Shown: positions 15,048 to 24,260, counted from the stretch's first letter. The stretch: 64,000 bases of DNA from Eubacteriales bacterium (GCA_030536555.1 JAUNPU010000019.1:1-64000), one strand, 5' to 3'. Numbers and translations are program-made. The notes: generated by a model from the sequence alone, not told the origin.

Positions 15048-16299
15048 GCTCTCCTCCTCCGGTCAGCTCTTCGTCCCGCTCCTCCCGAAAGCGAAACAGC
15101 GGATTCAGATGAATCTCTCCATCCGTATATTCGCCTACCTCAACAATCTCCAACACCCGTCTGCTCTTATCCCGCAGACGTCCCAGATGGATCAGAATGT
15201 CGATAGCGGAGGCAATCTGACTTCGGATTGCCGGAAGAGGCAGGTCCGCCGCCATCAGCGTCATGGTCTCCAACCGGGACAGCATGTCCCTGGGACTGTT
15301 GCCGTGACCGGTGGACAGACTGCCGGCATGTCCCGTATTCAGCGCCTGCAGCATATCCAGACACTCTCTGCCCCGGACCTCGCCCACCACAATCCGGTCC
15401 GGACGCATCCGCAGGGCGGCGCGGATCAGGTCGCTGATCTCAATAGCGCCTTCTCCCTCGGCATTGGCATTTCTCGTCTCCAGCCGCACCAGATTGGGAA
15501 TCTGCCTGATCTGAAGCTCCGCAGAATCCTCGATGGTGATGACCCGCTCCGTCTCCGGAATGAACCCGGACATGGCATTTAAAAATGTGGTCTTGCCCGA
15601 CCCGGTTCCACCGCTGATGAACAGGTTATAGCCCGCCCGCACCAGCCTCTTCAAAAATGCGGCAGTCTCCTCCGTCAGCGACCCCAGCTCCACCAGCCGC
15701 CCCGCCGTGATCGGCTCCGGGAACTTCCGGATGGTCACCACCGGACCGTCCAGCGCCACCGGCGGCAGCACCACATGGACCCGGGAGCCGTCCGCCAGCC
15801 GGGCATCGGCAATGGGATGGGACACGTTGACCGTGCGGTTAATCCGGCTGACAATCTGCTGAATCATGTCCTCCAGCTGCTCCACCTGCTCAAACCCGTG
15901 GTCCCAGCGGCTGATCCGCCCGTCCCGCTCCACAAAGATACAGTCCTTGCCGTTGACCATGATCTCCGTCACCTGCGGGTCATCCACCAGCTCCTGCAGG
16001 ATATCCAGACGGCGGAATACATCAAACAGCCTGGTCTGCAGCTCCACCCGACGCTTTAAGGGCAGATACTGCCGACGCCCCTCCTCCCCGATTGCCCGGT
16101 CGATGCAGACATACAGCTCCCCGTCGTCAATCTGCTGGCAGTCCCTAAGCTCCTGCCGGATCTGCGCCTGCAGACGAGAGAGCGTCTCCCTGATCTCTTT
16201 CGTCTCCCTAATCTTGTCAGTTTCCCTGCCATCGCTGGTTCCCCGGCTCTCGTTGCTTCCCCTGCTCTCGTTGCTTCCTTTCGTCTCCTCTCTTCTCAC
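14803..16299 (-). CDS. CpaF/TadA family secretion ATPase, Tad cluster 1
   Basis: 498 residues from a GTG at 16299 that overlaps the cpaE stop (GTGA) and has GGAGGG six bases upstream. Hexameric ATPase that powers Tad pilus assembly at the cytoplasmic face. Motifs: LVDDPQVTEIMVNG in the N-terminal domain, Walker A GGTGSGKT (about 230-237), Walker B-type [21 protein letters not shown] and TGHAGSLSTGH. The first 40 residues are 6-residue repeats (GSNESR type). The last 90 residues are a charged extension with 12-residue repeats (GRVCREKGDREG) not found in the cluster 2 homologue, and this part overlaps tadB. Confidence 0.93.
   Translation of the reverse strand: MRREETKGSNESRGSNESRGTSDGRETDKIRETKEIRETLSRLQAQIRQELRDCQQIDDGELYVCIDRAIGEEGRRQYLPLKRRVELQTRLFDVFRRLDILQELVDDPQVTEIMVNGKDCIFVERDGRISRWDHGFEQVEQLEDMIQQIVSRINRTVNVSHPIADARLADGSRVHVVLPPVALDGPVVTIRKFPEPITAGRLVELGSLTEETAAFLKRLVRAGYNLFISGGTGSGKTTFLNAMSGFIPETERVITIEDSAELQIRQIPNLVRLETRNANAEGEGAIEISDLIRAALRMRPDRIVVGEVRGRECLDMLQALNTGHAGSLSTGHGNSPRDMLSRLETMTLMAADLPLPAIRSQIASAIDILIHLGRLRDKSRRVLEIVEVGEYTDGEIHLNPLFRFREERDEELTGGGEHEKQEKSAGQRHRIRTGTEGGQDSGASDRESGRVCREKGDREGGRVCREKGDRQTDRVRGHLEKVGELQAVEKLRNAGYPV
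14891..14962. repeat. Two 36-bp tandem repeats in the cpaF/tadB overlap
   Basis: Copies at 14891-14926 and 14927-14962, with a further 7-10 bases of a third. Because 36 is a multiple of three, the repeat adds 12 residues in both overlapping frames. Confidence 0.85.
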
Positions 16300-17300
16300 C
16301 ACGTTCCCTCCATTCCTGCCGCCAGCTCCCGCACATAATCTCCCATCTCGCCCCAGAGCTGCTGCTCCAGATAAGCGGCTGCCGGCACCGCGCACCGCTG
16401 CCAGGGCAGCTTTAACTTCTGCACCCGCTCCCAGAGATACCCCCGGCGGGACGCCTCCAGATATGCCTTCCACTCCTCCACCTTGGCGATGGAGATGCAG
16501 TCGTCCTTCACCGGCACGTAGATGACCCCGCATAAGTCCAGAAGTGCCTCCACGCCGCTTCCGAAGTGCCCCAGATCCAGGATGATCGTGTCATACCCGC
16601 CTTCCCCGGCGATCTTCCCGAACAGCTGCGCCAGCTCCGCCCCGTTCACCGCTTCCAGGTCCTCCGCAAATGTCACCGGCGGCACATAGTCCAGCCCGTT
16701 AAATCCGTACACCACACTGCCCAGCCGCAGGCGGTTGTACTCTCCCTGACGGTAATAGTAAATCAGGTCTGACAGGCTTCCGCCGTACTCCACCCCCATC
16801 AGCTTCGAAAATGCCGAGTATTCCTCCAGGCTTAAGAGCAGCACCTTCGACTTTCGCGCCAGCACCTGTCCCAGGGTCAGGCAGAAGCTGGTCTTGCCGC
16901 ACCGCCCCACCGGGGAATACACGCCGATGATGGTACTTCTGATCCCCGTCGCCGTAAATGGCATCACCTCCGCCTTCACCTGATAGCATGCCATCACCTC
17001 CCGCAGCACATTGTCAGAGGCCTGATACTTGTAGACCGACGGTGTGCCGTCCTCCATGGGCGCACCGCTCTCACTGAGCCGGATCACCTGCCCGACCTTC
17101 ACCCCCTCAAGCTCCGCATCCTCCACCTCATCGCCCACCAGCAGAAGCTCCACCGGCTGCTGCTCCGTAAACGCCCGAAGCCGCGCCATACTGGTAAATG
17201 CCACCGCCGTGAACGGAGTCTTCTCCTTCTGGTTCGCAAATTCCGCAAACCGGTCCGCATAAAACGGGTCCACATCGTAGACCGCCATGATTCGTTTCAT
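16296..17300 (-). CDS. CpaE-like ATPase (MinD/ParA superfamily), Tad cluster 1
   Basis: 334 residues; the start at 17300 overlaps the stop of the preceding A24 gene (ATGA) and has AAGGGG upstream. The N-terminal third resembles a degenerate receiver domain (VYDVDPFYADRFAEF). The ATPase part has the deviant P-loop GVYSPVGRCGKTSF, VLLLSLEEYSAF as switch region and YDTIILDLGHFGSG as Walker B. The canonical KGGxGKT is altered to PVGRCGKT, keeping the GKT. CpaE proteins localise the Tad machinery. The gene is translationally coupled to cpaF. Confidence 0.88.
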   Translation of the reverse strand: MKRIMAVYDVDPFYADRFAEFANQKEKTPFTAVAFTSMARLRAFTEQQPVELLLVGDEVEDAELEGVKVGQVIRLSESGAPMEDGTPSVYKYQASDNVLREVMACYQVKAEVMPFTATGIRSTIIGVYSPVGRCGKTSFCLTLGQVLARKSKVLLLSLEEYSAFSKLMGVEYGGSLSDLIYYYRQGEYNRLRLGSVVYGFNGLDYVPPVTFAEDLEAVNGAELAQLFGKIAGEGGYDTIILDLGHFGSGVEALLDLCGVIYVPVKDDCISIAKVEEWKAYLEASRRGYLWERVQKLKLPWQRCAVPAAAYLEQQLWGEMGDYVRELAAGMEGTW

Positions 17301-17938
17301 CCAATTCCCCTTCCCGTGATCCGGGAAATCAGGAGGTACAGGTACACCCCCGCCGCCAGACACACTGCCAGCGGAATCCGGTGTCTCCCTCCTGCCCCGG
17401 AAAAATCCTCATAAGCCATTACTCTCTGTTGACTGATCATCTGCATGAAATATGCATGTAAATACCTGAAACGAGCCTGAAAGCTCTCACCTTGCCGGAT
17501 ACGGCATATTGACCATATTGCTCCCACCAGAAGTCCTGTCCAGACTGCAGTCAGTCCCCGCCAGAAACCCAAAGCCCCTGCAATCAGCACCATCAGCTTC
17601 CCGTCTCCCGCCCCCAGCATCCGGAGGCGGAACAGGAACCACACGGGAATCAGCATCACTCCTGCCGCCGGCAGAAACTCAGCTCCCACACAGCCAAGCT
17701 CCGCCGCCATTCCAAGCAGCAGCCATCCGTTCCGGACCTTGCCGGACCGGACATCCGTCCAGGCTGCCCCCGCCAGAACCACGCACAGGACGATGATGCT
17801 TCCCGCTCCAGAGACTCCACGCCAGCCCTCTGACACAAGTCCTTCTGTCACAAACACTTCTAACCCTGCACCATACAGATCACCTTCCCTCTGAGGCTTC
17901 CAGACACCGTTCCAAAATGCCCTCCGCCTTTCACACAT
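17297..17938 (-). CDS. Prepilin peptidase-like A24 protein, first gene of Tad cluster 1
   Basis: Up to 213 residues; the start is uncertain. The ATG at 17938 has only a weak ribosome site, and the first clear helix begins near residue 47 (SIIVLCVVLAGAAW), so an internal GTG start is possible. Active-site aspartates are in AAWTDVRSGKVRNGWLL and MLGAGDGKLMVL (GxGD followed by K). About six transmembrane helices. Processes pilin precursors of the cluster. Promoter about 270 bases upstream; the leader between holds three 31-bp repeats. Confidence 0.78.
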   Translation of the reverse strand: MCERRRAFWNGVWKPQREGDLYGAGLEVFVTEGLVSEGWRGVSGAGSIIVLCVVLAGAAWTDVRSGKVRNGWLLLGMAAELGCVGAEFLPAAGVMLIPVWFLFRLRMLGAGDGKLMVLIAGALGFWRGLTAVWTGLLVGAIWSICRIRQGESFQARFRYLHAYFMQMISQQRVMAYEDFSGAGGRHRIPLAVCLAAGVYLYLLISRITGRGIG

Positions 17939-17954
17939 ACCTGACAGACACCCT

Positions 17955-18047
17955 GCTCCACACCCGACACGCTTTTACAACTACCGGTCCACTTCCGACA
18001 CGCTTTCGCAACTGCCGATCCACTTCCGACACACTTTCGCAACTGCC
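17955..18047. repeat. Three 31-bp tandem repeats in the Tad cluster 1 leader
   Basis: Copies at 17955-17985, 17986-18016 and 18017-18047. The two right copies differ at two or three positions; the left copy is more diverged. They lie between the promoter and the first gene. Confidence 0.85.
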
Positions 18048-18209
18048 GTCGCAAACACAACATGCTGTCACACCACCAGTTACCCATCACTTCTGAAAAA
18101 TACTCTGCCGATACGGCATGACGTTCTCCGGTGTCCTGACACAGACACTCCGGCTAACGCAAAAAATACCAGAATCATTCCGCCCGGAACAGGCGTTGAT
18201 TGTTTTTTC

Positions 18210-18238
18210 ATTATGCACACTTTTCCCCCGGCTGTCAA
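18210..18238 (-). promoter_or_regulatory. Promoter of Tad cluster 1
   Basis: Minus-strand TTGACA (18238-18233), 17-bp spacer, CATAAT (18215-18210). It gives a leader of about 265 bases before the first A24 gene. Confidence 0.75.
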
Positions 18239-18324
18239 CCCCTTTTTTTGAAATTTTTATCAAAATTCTTCGGTCCTGTTATGTAAATCTAAAAAAATCA
18301 TAAACTTTTTCTAAAAGAAATGTA

Positions 18325-18353
18325 TTGACTTTTGTACAATTTCGACATATGAT
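18325..18353 (+). promoter_or_regulatory. Promoter of the PTS EIIBC gene
   Basis: TTGACT (18325-18330), 17-bp spacer, TATGAT (18348-18353). Confidence 0.75.
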
Positions 18354-18522
18354 AGGCGTGTAGGAAGGAAAATAATTCTGTCAGGGGAGCTGAATTAAAA
18401 ATTATATTTATTTTTCATACATTTTTATTCAGAGACGGTGTATTTTCCAACAAAAATATCGGGTCGTCCATGGGGAATGCCCGAATTGATTTATTTTCTC
18501 ACAAAGAAGGAGGAATTTTGTT

Positions 18523-19947
18523 ATGATGAAGTATCTTCAGAAACTTGGTAAGTCCCTGATGCTTCCTGTAGCTGTACTTCCGGCAGCTGGTATCATGATG
18601 GGTATCGGTTACTGGATCGACCCGACCGGCTGGGGCGCCAACAACGTGGTCGCTGCATTCCTGTTAAAGGCAGGCGGTGCGCTGATCGACAATATGGCAA
18701 TCCTGTTCGCAATCGGTGTTGCAGTTGGTATGTCTGACGACCATGAGGGTACCGCAGGTCTTGCAGGTCTGGTATCCTGGCTGATGATGACCACCCTGCT
18801 TTCCAGCGGTGCGGTTGCCATGTTCACCGGAGCAGAGGCTAACCCGGCATTCGGAAAGATTCAGAACCAGTTCATCGGTATCCTTTGCGGTATCATCGGT
18901 TCTACCTGTTACAACAAGTTTAAGAACACCCGCCTGCCGGATGCACTGTCATTCTTCAGCGGCAAGCGCTGTGTTGCTATCGTTACTTCCGTAGTTACCA
19001 TCGTAGTTGCCGTTGTCCTGTTCTTCATCTGGCCGGTTATCTACACCGCACTGGTAAACTTCGGTATCGCAATCACCGGTCTGGGCGCTGTAGGCGCAGG
19101 TATCTACGCTTTCCTGAACCGACTGCTGATTCCGATTGGTCTGCACCACGCACTGAACTCCGTATTCTGGTTCGATGTTGCAGGTATCAATGACCTGGGC
19201 AACTTCTGGGCTGGTACCGGCACCATGGGACAGACCGGTATGTACATGGCTGGTTTCTTCCCGGTTATGATGTTCGGTCTTCCGGCAGCTGCTCTGGCTA
19301 TGTATCACACCGCTAAACCGGGCAAGAAGAAAACCGCAGCAGGTCTGTTGCTGGCAGCTGCTCTGTCTTCCTTCTTCACCGGCGTTACCGAGCCGCTGGA
19401 GTTCGCATTCATGTTCCTGGCTCCTGTACTGTATGTCATCCATGCATTACTGACCGGTGTTTCCGTAGCTCTGGTTACGGTACTCGGACCGAGAGCGGGC
19501 TTCAACTTCTCCGCAGGTCTGGTTGACTTTGTACTCAGCTTCAAGGCTCCGATGGCTGTGAATCCGATGATGCTGATCCCGATCGGCCTGGTATTCGGTG
19601 CACTTTACTACATCATTTTCCGCGTTGTGATCCAGGCATTTGACTTAAAGACCCCGGGTCGTGAGGATGATGACCTTGACGAGACCTCTATCGTTCTGGA
19701 CACCAGCGATTTCGACGGCATGGCTGCTGTGATCCTGGAAGGTCTGGGCGGCAAGAACAATGTCACCTCTCTTGACAACTGCATTACCCGTCTTCGTCTG
19801 GAGATCAAGGATTATACGCAGATAGATGAGAAGAAGATCAAGTCTGCTGGAACCGCCGGCGTTATCCGTCCGAGCAAGACCTCCGTTCAGGTTATCATCG
19901 GACCGAAGGTACAGTTCGTGGCAGACGCTATGAAGAAACTGCTGTAA
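18523..19947 (+). CDS. PTS EIIBC permease, glucose/N-acetylglucosamine (PtsG/NagE) family
   Basis: 474 residues. The EIIC domain (1-385) has about ten membrane helices and the family motifs LPVAVLPAAGI, NRLLIPIGLHHALN, GFFPVMMFGLPAAALAMYHTA and GVTEPLEFAFMFLAP. The EIIB domain (about 400-474) carries the phosphorylated cysteine in LDNCITRLRL. There is no EIIA domain, so a separate EIIA must donate phosphate. The sequence looks closer to NagE than to PtsG, but the substrate (GlcNAc, glucose or maltose-type) cannot be fixed by eye. AAGGAGG precedes the ATG. Monocistronic with its own promoter and terminator. The codon use is highly biased, which suggests strong expression. Confidence 0.9.
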   Translation: MMKYLQKLGKSLMLPVAVLPAAGIMMGIGYWIDPTGWGANNVVAAFLLKAGGALIDNMAILFAIGVAVGMSDDHEGTAGLAGLVSWLMMTTLLSSGAVAMFTGAEANPAFGKIQNQFIGILCGIIGSTCYNKFKNTRLPDALSFFSGKRCVAIVTSVVTIVVAVVLFFIWPVIYTALVNFGIAITGLGAVGAGIYAFLNRLLIPIGLHHALNSVFWFDVAGINDLGNFWAGTGTMGQTGMYMAGFFPVMMFGLPAAALAMYHTAKPGKKKTAAGLLLAAALSSFFTGVTEPLEFAFMFLAPVLYVIHALLTGVSVALVTVLGPRAGFNFSAGLVDFVLSFKAPMAVNPMMLIPIGLVFGALYYIIFRVVIQAFDLKTPGREDDDLDETSIVLDTSDFDGMAAVILEGLGGKNNVTSLDNCITRLRLEIKDYTQIDEKKIKSAGTAGVIRPSKTSVQVIIGPKVQFVADAMKKLL

Positions 19948-19981
19948 TTTCAGGAGTTTGCAAAATTAATAAGGTTTGTTG

Positions 19982-20017
19982 GAAACGGTCGCTGAATATG
20001 CGGCCGTTTCTTTTTTT
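19982..20017 (+). terminator. Terminator of the PTS gene
   Basis: 11-bp stem (19982-19992 with 20000-20010), 7-base loop, then seven T. Confidence 0.92.
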
Positions 20018-20089
20018 GTTTTGAGCATCCAGTTCTCAGATTTTTAGATATTTTGACGGAAATCGACATGTTTTTTCTACGGTATTTGG

Positions 20090-20118
20090 TTGACTCACAC
20101 AGTGAATAGTGGTAAAAT
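20090..20118 (+). promoter_or_regulatory. Promoter of the ArsR-type regulator
   Basis: TTGACT (20090-20095), 17-bp spacer, TAAAAT (20113-20118). Confidence 0.65.
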
Positions 20119-20155
20119 GATGTCAGTTTAAATTTTTAAACCAAGGAGGGATTTT

Positions 20156-20488
20156 ATGATCGATGGCAAGGAACTGGAACAGCAGTTTCACAGCTGCATG
20201 CCCCTGTTCATTGCATTAGGAGACGAAGTCCGGCTGAGTATCATCGAGACCCTGACCCGTGCATCCCAGACCGGCAATGAGCTGGGTCTGAATGTCAACG
20301 AGATCACCCGGCAGACCAGTCTCTCCCGCCCGGCCATCTCCCATCACTTAAAGATTCTTAAGGATTCCGGACTGGTGGAGGCCAGACAGGAGGGCACCTC
20401 CAACTACTACCGGCTGACGCTGATCGAGAGTACCAGACGGCTGATGCAGCTGGGATATCTGGTGGAGGAGATGTTCCGCCAGACTTGA
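20156..20488 (+). CDS. ArsR/SmtB family transcriptional regulator
   Basis: 110 residues, winged helix-turn-helix. The HTH is in VNEITRQTSLSRPAISHHLKILKDSGLVEARQEG, and the YYRLT wing follows. The ALGDEVRLSIIETL start of the fold is typical. No metal-binding Cys pair is seen, so it probably senses something other than metal or acts without ligand. AAGGAGG precedes the ATG. It is first in a likely transcript with DUF2508, amylase and branching enzyme, so it may control glycogen/maltodextrin genes (inference). Confidence 0.87.
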   Translation: MIDGKELEQQFHSCMPLFIALGDEVRLSIIETLTRASQTGNELGLNVNEITRQTSLSRPAISHHLKILKDSGLVEARQEGTSNYYRLTLIESTRRLMQLGYLVEEMFRQT

Positions 20489-20605
20489 CGGTATCGTATG
20501 TATAGCTGTCCCATTTCTGACAGATACTACCAGTGGGAAGGGCACAGAACCTTCACCCCACGCCTGATTCCGGGACGGATCAGGGAGAGTACAGGAGGCG
20601 GACCT

Positions 20606-20836
20606 ATGAGTACAGGACCTATTTTCAAGCGGAGACAGCACAGGGAGCTGTCGCCGGAACACCTGGAGCTGAAAGCAGAGATCGACCGGACCCGATATTC
20701 CATCGAGTCAGCCAGGAACCACTTCGAGCAGGTGGTGGACCCTACACTGATCGACTGCTACATCTACGAGCTGAACGCGGCACAGCTTCGCTATCAGTTC
20801 CTGCTCAGGCGTTTTAAGCTGCTGGAGCAGCTATGA
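20606..20836 (+). CDS. DUF2508 family protein (YaaL-like)
   Basis: 76 residues from the ATG at 20606, chosen because AGGAGG stands seven bases upstream; the frame is open further back to 20498 without such a site. The body matches the DUF2508 pattern: a long helix, then NHFEQVVDPTLIDCYIYELNAAQLRYQFLLRRFK. The function of the family is unknown; in Bacillus the related yaaL sits next to recR. Here it sits between an ArsR regulator and an amylase, an unusual context. Cytoplasmic. Confidence 0.8.
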   Translation: MSTGPIFKRRQHRELSPEHLELKAEIDRTRYSIESARNHFEQVVDPTLIDCYIYELNAAQLRYQFLLRRFKLLEQL

Positions 20837-20880
20837 TTTAACATCACACAACAATGCATACATCAGGAGGACTTTTCGCA

Positions 20881-22215
20881 ATGAGCACTTGGTATGAATC
20901 ATCTGTATTTTATCACATGTACCCGCTGGGTATGACCGGAGCTCCGTTCCACAATACACAGGAGCAGGTCGTGAATCGTTTTGACGAGCTGGACCGCTGG
21001 ATTCCTCACATGCAGGAGCTTGGCTGCAATGCCGTATACATCGGACCTCTCTTTGAGTCCTCCTCCCATGGTTATGACACCCGCGACTACAAGCTGACCG
21101 ACCGCCGCTTAGGCACCAACGAGGATTTCGCATCCTTCGTAAAGCAGTGCCATGAAGCCGGCATCCGGGTGGTGGTGGACGGAGTGTTCAACCATACGGG
21201 ACGTGAGTTTTTCGCCTTCCGCGATATTCAGGAGAAGCGGGAAGGCTCCCCTTACCGGAACTGGTATAAGGGCGTCAACTTCGGCTGGGGCAGCCCCATG
21301 GGCGACTCCTTCGGCTACGAGGCATGGCAGGGGCACTACGAGCTTCCGTGCCTGAACCTGCAGAACCCGGAGGTAAAGCAGTATCTCTTTGACGTGATTC
21401 GCTTCTGGATCGACACCTTCGACATCGACGGCATCCGCCTGGACTGCGCCAATGTGCTGGACTTCCAGTTCATGAAGGAGATGCGGCAGGCAACCGGTCA
21501 GATGAAGGAGGATTTCTGGCTGATGGGCGAGGTGATCCACGGCGATTACGCCCGCTGGGTGAACCCGGAGATGCTTCACTCCGTCACCAACTACGAGTTA
21601 CATAAGAGCCTGTATTCCGGGCTGAATGACCATAACTTCTTCGAGATCGCCCACAATGTGCGGAGACTGGAAGCCATCGGCAGACAGCTCTACACCTTCC
21701 TGGACAATCACGACGAGAACCGCATTGCCAGCAAGCTGCGAAAGAAGGAGCACCTGCCCTTAGCGTACCTGCTGCTGTTCACCCTTCCCGGCATTCCGTC
21801 CATTTACTACGGCGGTGAGTGGGGCGTGGAGGGCATGCGGACCAACACCAGCGACGTGGCGCTTCGCCCCTGCATCACCATGGCAGAAGGCAAGAAGCTG
21901 CACTGCGGCTTAACGGATCTCATCGAGAAGGCAGCACACATCCACGCAGAGGAGCCGGCTTTCCACGGCGGACGCTACGAGGAACTGATGCTGACCAACC
22001 GGCAGTACGCCTTTGCCCGCCACGGAGCGTCTTCCACGGCTGTGGTTGCCGCCAACAGCGACGACGAGCCGGCGGCTGTCTCCATTCCGGTGCGCACCGG
22101 CGCGAAGGAGGCCGAGAACCTGATGGACGGCACCATCATTCCCATTACGGACGGCAGACTTAATATTTCATTAGAGGGCAACTCAGGAGTTGTCTTAAGA
22201 ATCATGGAGGATTGA
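20881..22215 (+). CDS. Cytoplasmic alpha-amylase family glycosidase (GH13)
   Basis: 444 residues; the ATG at 20881 has AGGAGG ten bases upstream. There is no signal peptide. GH13 regions I-IV are readable: VVVDGVFNHTG (I), DGIRLDCAN with nucleophile D188 (II), LMGEVIHG with acid/base E217 (III), and FLDNHDENR with D278 (IV). It acts on alpha-glucans, probably intracellular maltodextrin or glycogen. Which subfamily (amylase, cyclomaltodextrinase or glucosidase) is not certain; no CBM34-type N-terminal domain is present. It is followed four bases later by glgB, so both work on the same polymer. Confidence 0.88.
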   Translation: MSTWYESSVFYHMYPLGMTGAPFHNTQEQVVNRFDELDRWIPHMQELGCNAVYIGPLFESSSHGYDTRDYKLTDRRLGTNEDFASFVKQCHEAGIRVVVDGVFNHTGREFFAFRDIQEKREGSPYRNWYKGVNFGWGSPMGDSFGYEAWQGHYELPCLNLQNPEVKQYLFDVIRFWIDTFDIDGIRLDCANVLDFQFMKEMRQATGQMKEDFWLMGEVIHGDYARWVNPEMLHSVTNYELHKSLYSGLNDHNFFEIAHNVRRLEAIGRQLYTFLDNHDENRIASKLRKKEHLPLAYLLLFTLPGIPSIYYGGEWGVEGMRTNTSDVALRPCITMAEGKKLHCGLTDLIEKAAHIHAEEPAFHGGRYEELMLTNRQYAFARHGASSTAVVAANSDDEPAAVSIPVRTGAKEAENLMDGTIIPITDGRLNISLEGNSGVVLRIMED

Positions 22216-22219
22216 CCTT

Positions 22220-24139
22220 ATGGCTGTCAATAACAAACAAGCGCAGAACACCACCGGCATCATTACCGAAGTGGACCGATATCTGTTCGGAGAGGGAACT
22301 CACTATGAGATATACGAGAAGCTGGGTGCCCATGTAGTGACTTACCGGGGAAAAAGCGGCATTTATTTCGCAGTCTGGGCTCCCCACGCTGCCTCTGTCA
22401 GCGTTGTGGGCGACTTCAACAACTGGGATCCGGATGCGACTCCCATGACCTGTCTGGAGACCTCCGGCATTTACGAAGTATTTGTTCCGGGTCTTGGTAC
22501 CGGAGAACTGTATAAATTTGCAATTACCACTCAGACCGGCAAGGTACTCTTCAAGGCAGATCCCTATGCCCAGTACGCAGAGTTCCGTCCGGGCACTGCT
22601 TCCATCACGGCAGATACCTCCGGCTTTCGCTGGAGCGATGACGCCTGGATGAAGAAGCGCGAGACTGTCAATCCGCGGGAAGCTGCCATGAGCATCTACG
22701 AGGTGCACCTTGGCTCCTGGAAGAAGAAGAACCGGGAGATCAAGGAGGGCTATTATACCTACAAGGAGGCGGCTCACGAGCTGGCTGACTATGTGAAGGA
22801 CATGGGCTACACCCATGTGGAGCTGATGGGCATTGCGGAGCATCCCTTCGACGGCTCCTGGGGCTACCAGGTGACCGGCTACTACGCTCCCACCTCCCGC
22901 TACGGCACGCCGGACGAGTTCATGTATTTTATCAACTACATGCACAAGAAGGGCATCGGCGTCATTCTGGACTGGGTTCCGGCACACTTCCCCAGGGATG
23001 CTCACGGACTGGCTGACTTCGACGGTCAGGCACTGTATGAATATGCAGACCCGAAGAAGGGCGAGCACCCGGACTGGGGCACCAAGGTATTTGACTATGA
23101 GAAGCATGAGGTATCCAACTTCCTGATCGCCAACGCCCTGTACTGGGTAGACAGGTTCCACGTGGACGGCCTGCGGGTGGATGCGGTGGCGTCCATGCTG
23201 TACTTAGACTACGGCCGTGAGGACGGTCAGTGGATCGCCAACAAGTACGGCGGCAACCAGAACCTGGAGGCCATCGAGTTCTTCCGCCACTTGAACAGCG
23301 TTGTCCGGCAGCGGGGGCACGGCGCCATGGTCATTGCCGAGGAGTCTACCGCATGGCCGCTGGTGACCCACGACCCGGAGGACGGCGGTCTGGGCTTCAC
23401 CTTCAAGTGGAACATGGGCTGGATGCACGACTTCCTGGAATACATGAAGCTTGACCCCTACTTCCGGAAGTTCAACCACAACAAGATGACCTTCGGTCTG
23501 ACTTACTTTACCAGCGAGAACTTCATCCTGGTGCTGTCCCATGACGAGGTGGTACACTTAAAGTGCTCCATGATCAACAAGATGCCCGGTCTCTACGAGG
23601 ACAAGTTCGCCAACTTAAAGGTGGGCTACACCTTCATGCTTGGACATCCGGGCAAGAAGCTTCTGTTCATGGGTCAGGACTTCGGTCAGCTTCATGAGTG
23701 GGATGAGAAGGTCAGCCTGGACTGGCACCTGACCAACGAGGATACCCATAAGGATCTGCAGAATTATGTGCGGGATTTGTTACATATTTATCAAAAATAT
23801 CCGGCATTGTACGAGTCCGACGACGACTGGGACGGATTCTCCTGGATCAATGCCAACGACGGCGACCGCAGCATATTCAGCTTCGTGCGCTACTCCAAGG
23901 CTCACAAGCAGAACCTGCTGTTCGTCTGCAACTTCACGCCTGTTGAGCGTCCGGATTACTGCGTAGGTGTTCCAAAACGCGGTAACTACACGCTTTTACT
24001 GGATAATGAGCACGGTATGTACCGTGGTCGGGAGAAGGCTCCTGTCCTCCGCGCAGTCAAGAAGGAGTGCGACGGACAGCCCTGGTCCATCAAGCTGCCG
24101 CTTCCGGCTTATGGAACCGCAATCCTGAGATTTTCATGA
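22220..24139 (+). CDS. glgB: 1,4-alpha-glucan (glycogen) branching enzyme
   Basis: 639 residues. It makes alpha-1,6 branches in glycogen. The N-terminal CBM48 domain (about 35-120) contains VVGDFNNWDPDATPM. The GH13 barrel has GYQVTGYYAPTSRYGTP, nucleophile D321 in HVDGLRVDAVASMLY, acid/base E374 in VIAEEST and LSHDEVVH as region IV. The C-terminal beta domain ends in LPAYGTAILRF. It is shorter than the 728-residue E. coli enzyme because the extra N1 module is missing, as in many Gram-positive GlgB. The upstream AGGA lies inside the end of the amylase gene, so the two are coupled. Confidence 0.96.
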   Translation: MAVNNKQAQNTTGIITEVDRYLFGEGTHYEIYEKLGAHVVTYRGKSGIYFAVWAPHAASVSVVGDFNNWDPDATPMTCLETSGIYEVFVPGLGTGELYKFAITTQTGKVLFKADPYAQYAEFRPGTASITADTSGFRWSDDAWMKKRETVNPREAAMSIYEVHLGSWKKKNREIKEGYYTYKEAAHELADYVKDMGYTHVELMGIAEHPFDGSWGYQVTGYYAPTSRYGTPDEFMYFINYMHKKGIGVILDWVPAHFPRDAHGLADFDGQALYEYADPKKGEHPDWGTKVFDYEKHEVSNFLIANALYWVDRFHVDGLRVDAVASMLYLDYGREDGQWIANKYGGNQNLEAIEFFRHLNSVVRQRGHGAMVIAEESTAWPLVTHDPEDGGLGFTFKWNMGWMHDFLEYMKLDPYFRKFNHNKMTFGLTYFTSENFILVLSHDEVVHLKCSMINKMPGLYEDKFANLKVGYTFMLGHPGKKLLFMGQDFGQLHEWDEKVSLDWHLTNEDTHKDLQNYVRDLLHIYQKYPALYESDDDWDGFSWINANDGDRSIFSFVRYSKAHKQNLLFVCNFTPVERPDYCVGVPKRGNYTLLLDNEHGMYRGREKAPVLRAVKKECDGQPWSIKLPLPAYGTAILRFS

Positions 24140-24231
24140 TTTTGGAAGCAAATCGATGCCGCGTTCCCTTGCCTTGGGCAAAACGCAGTATGGGGGAAGA
24201 AAAATTTCGTTAAAAATTTATCAAAAAGTAG

Positions 24232-24260
24232 GTGACATTCCGGGAAGTTTGTAGTAAAAT
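24232..24260 (+). promoter_or_regulatory. Promoter of the APH-fold kinase gene
   Basis: GTGACA (24232-24237), 17-bp spacer, TAAAAT (24255-24260). Confidence 0.6.

Larger units (their letters stand above)
17939..18522. other. Divergent intergenic region between Tad cluster 1 and the PTS gene
   Basis: 584 bases without a convincing gene. It contains the 31-bp triple repeat, a hairpin near 18125-18155 (CCGG-GTGTC type arms), the minus-strand cluster 1 promoter and the plus-strand PTS promoter. The PTS leader is about 160 bases and A+T-rich, with a small hairpin near 18461-18484. Confidence 0.7.

Noticed and set aside
17860..18090. A 76-codon minus-strand frame through the 31-bp repeats
   Set aside because: No ribosome site, no family resemblance, and it overlaps the start of the A24 gene. 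The repeat length (31) also shifts frame at each copy, which argues against coding.
18380..18520. An antiterminator (RAT/GlcT-type) switch in the PTS leader
   Set aside because: Only a short hairpin is visible and no terminator T tract follows it, so the claim could not be supported.
22202..23161. A 319-codon minus-strand frame opposite glgB
   Set aside because: A shadow of a highly biased gene; glgB on the other strand has all catalytic motifs.
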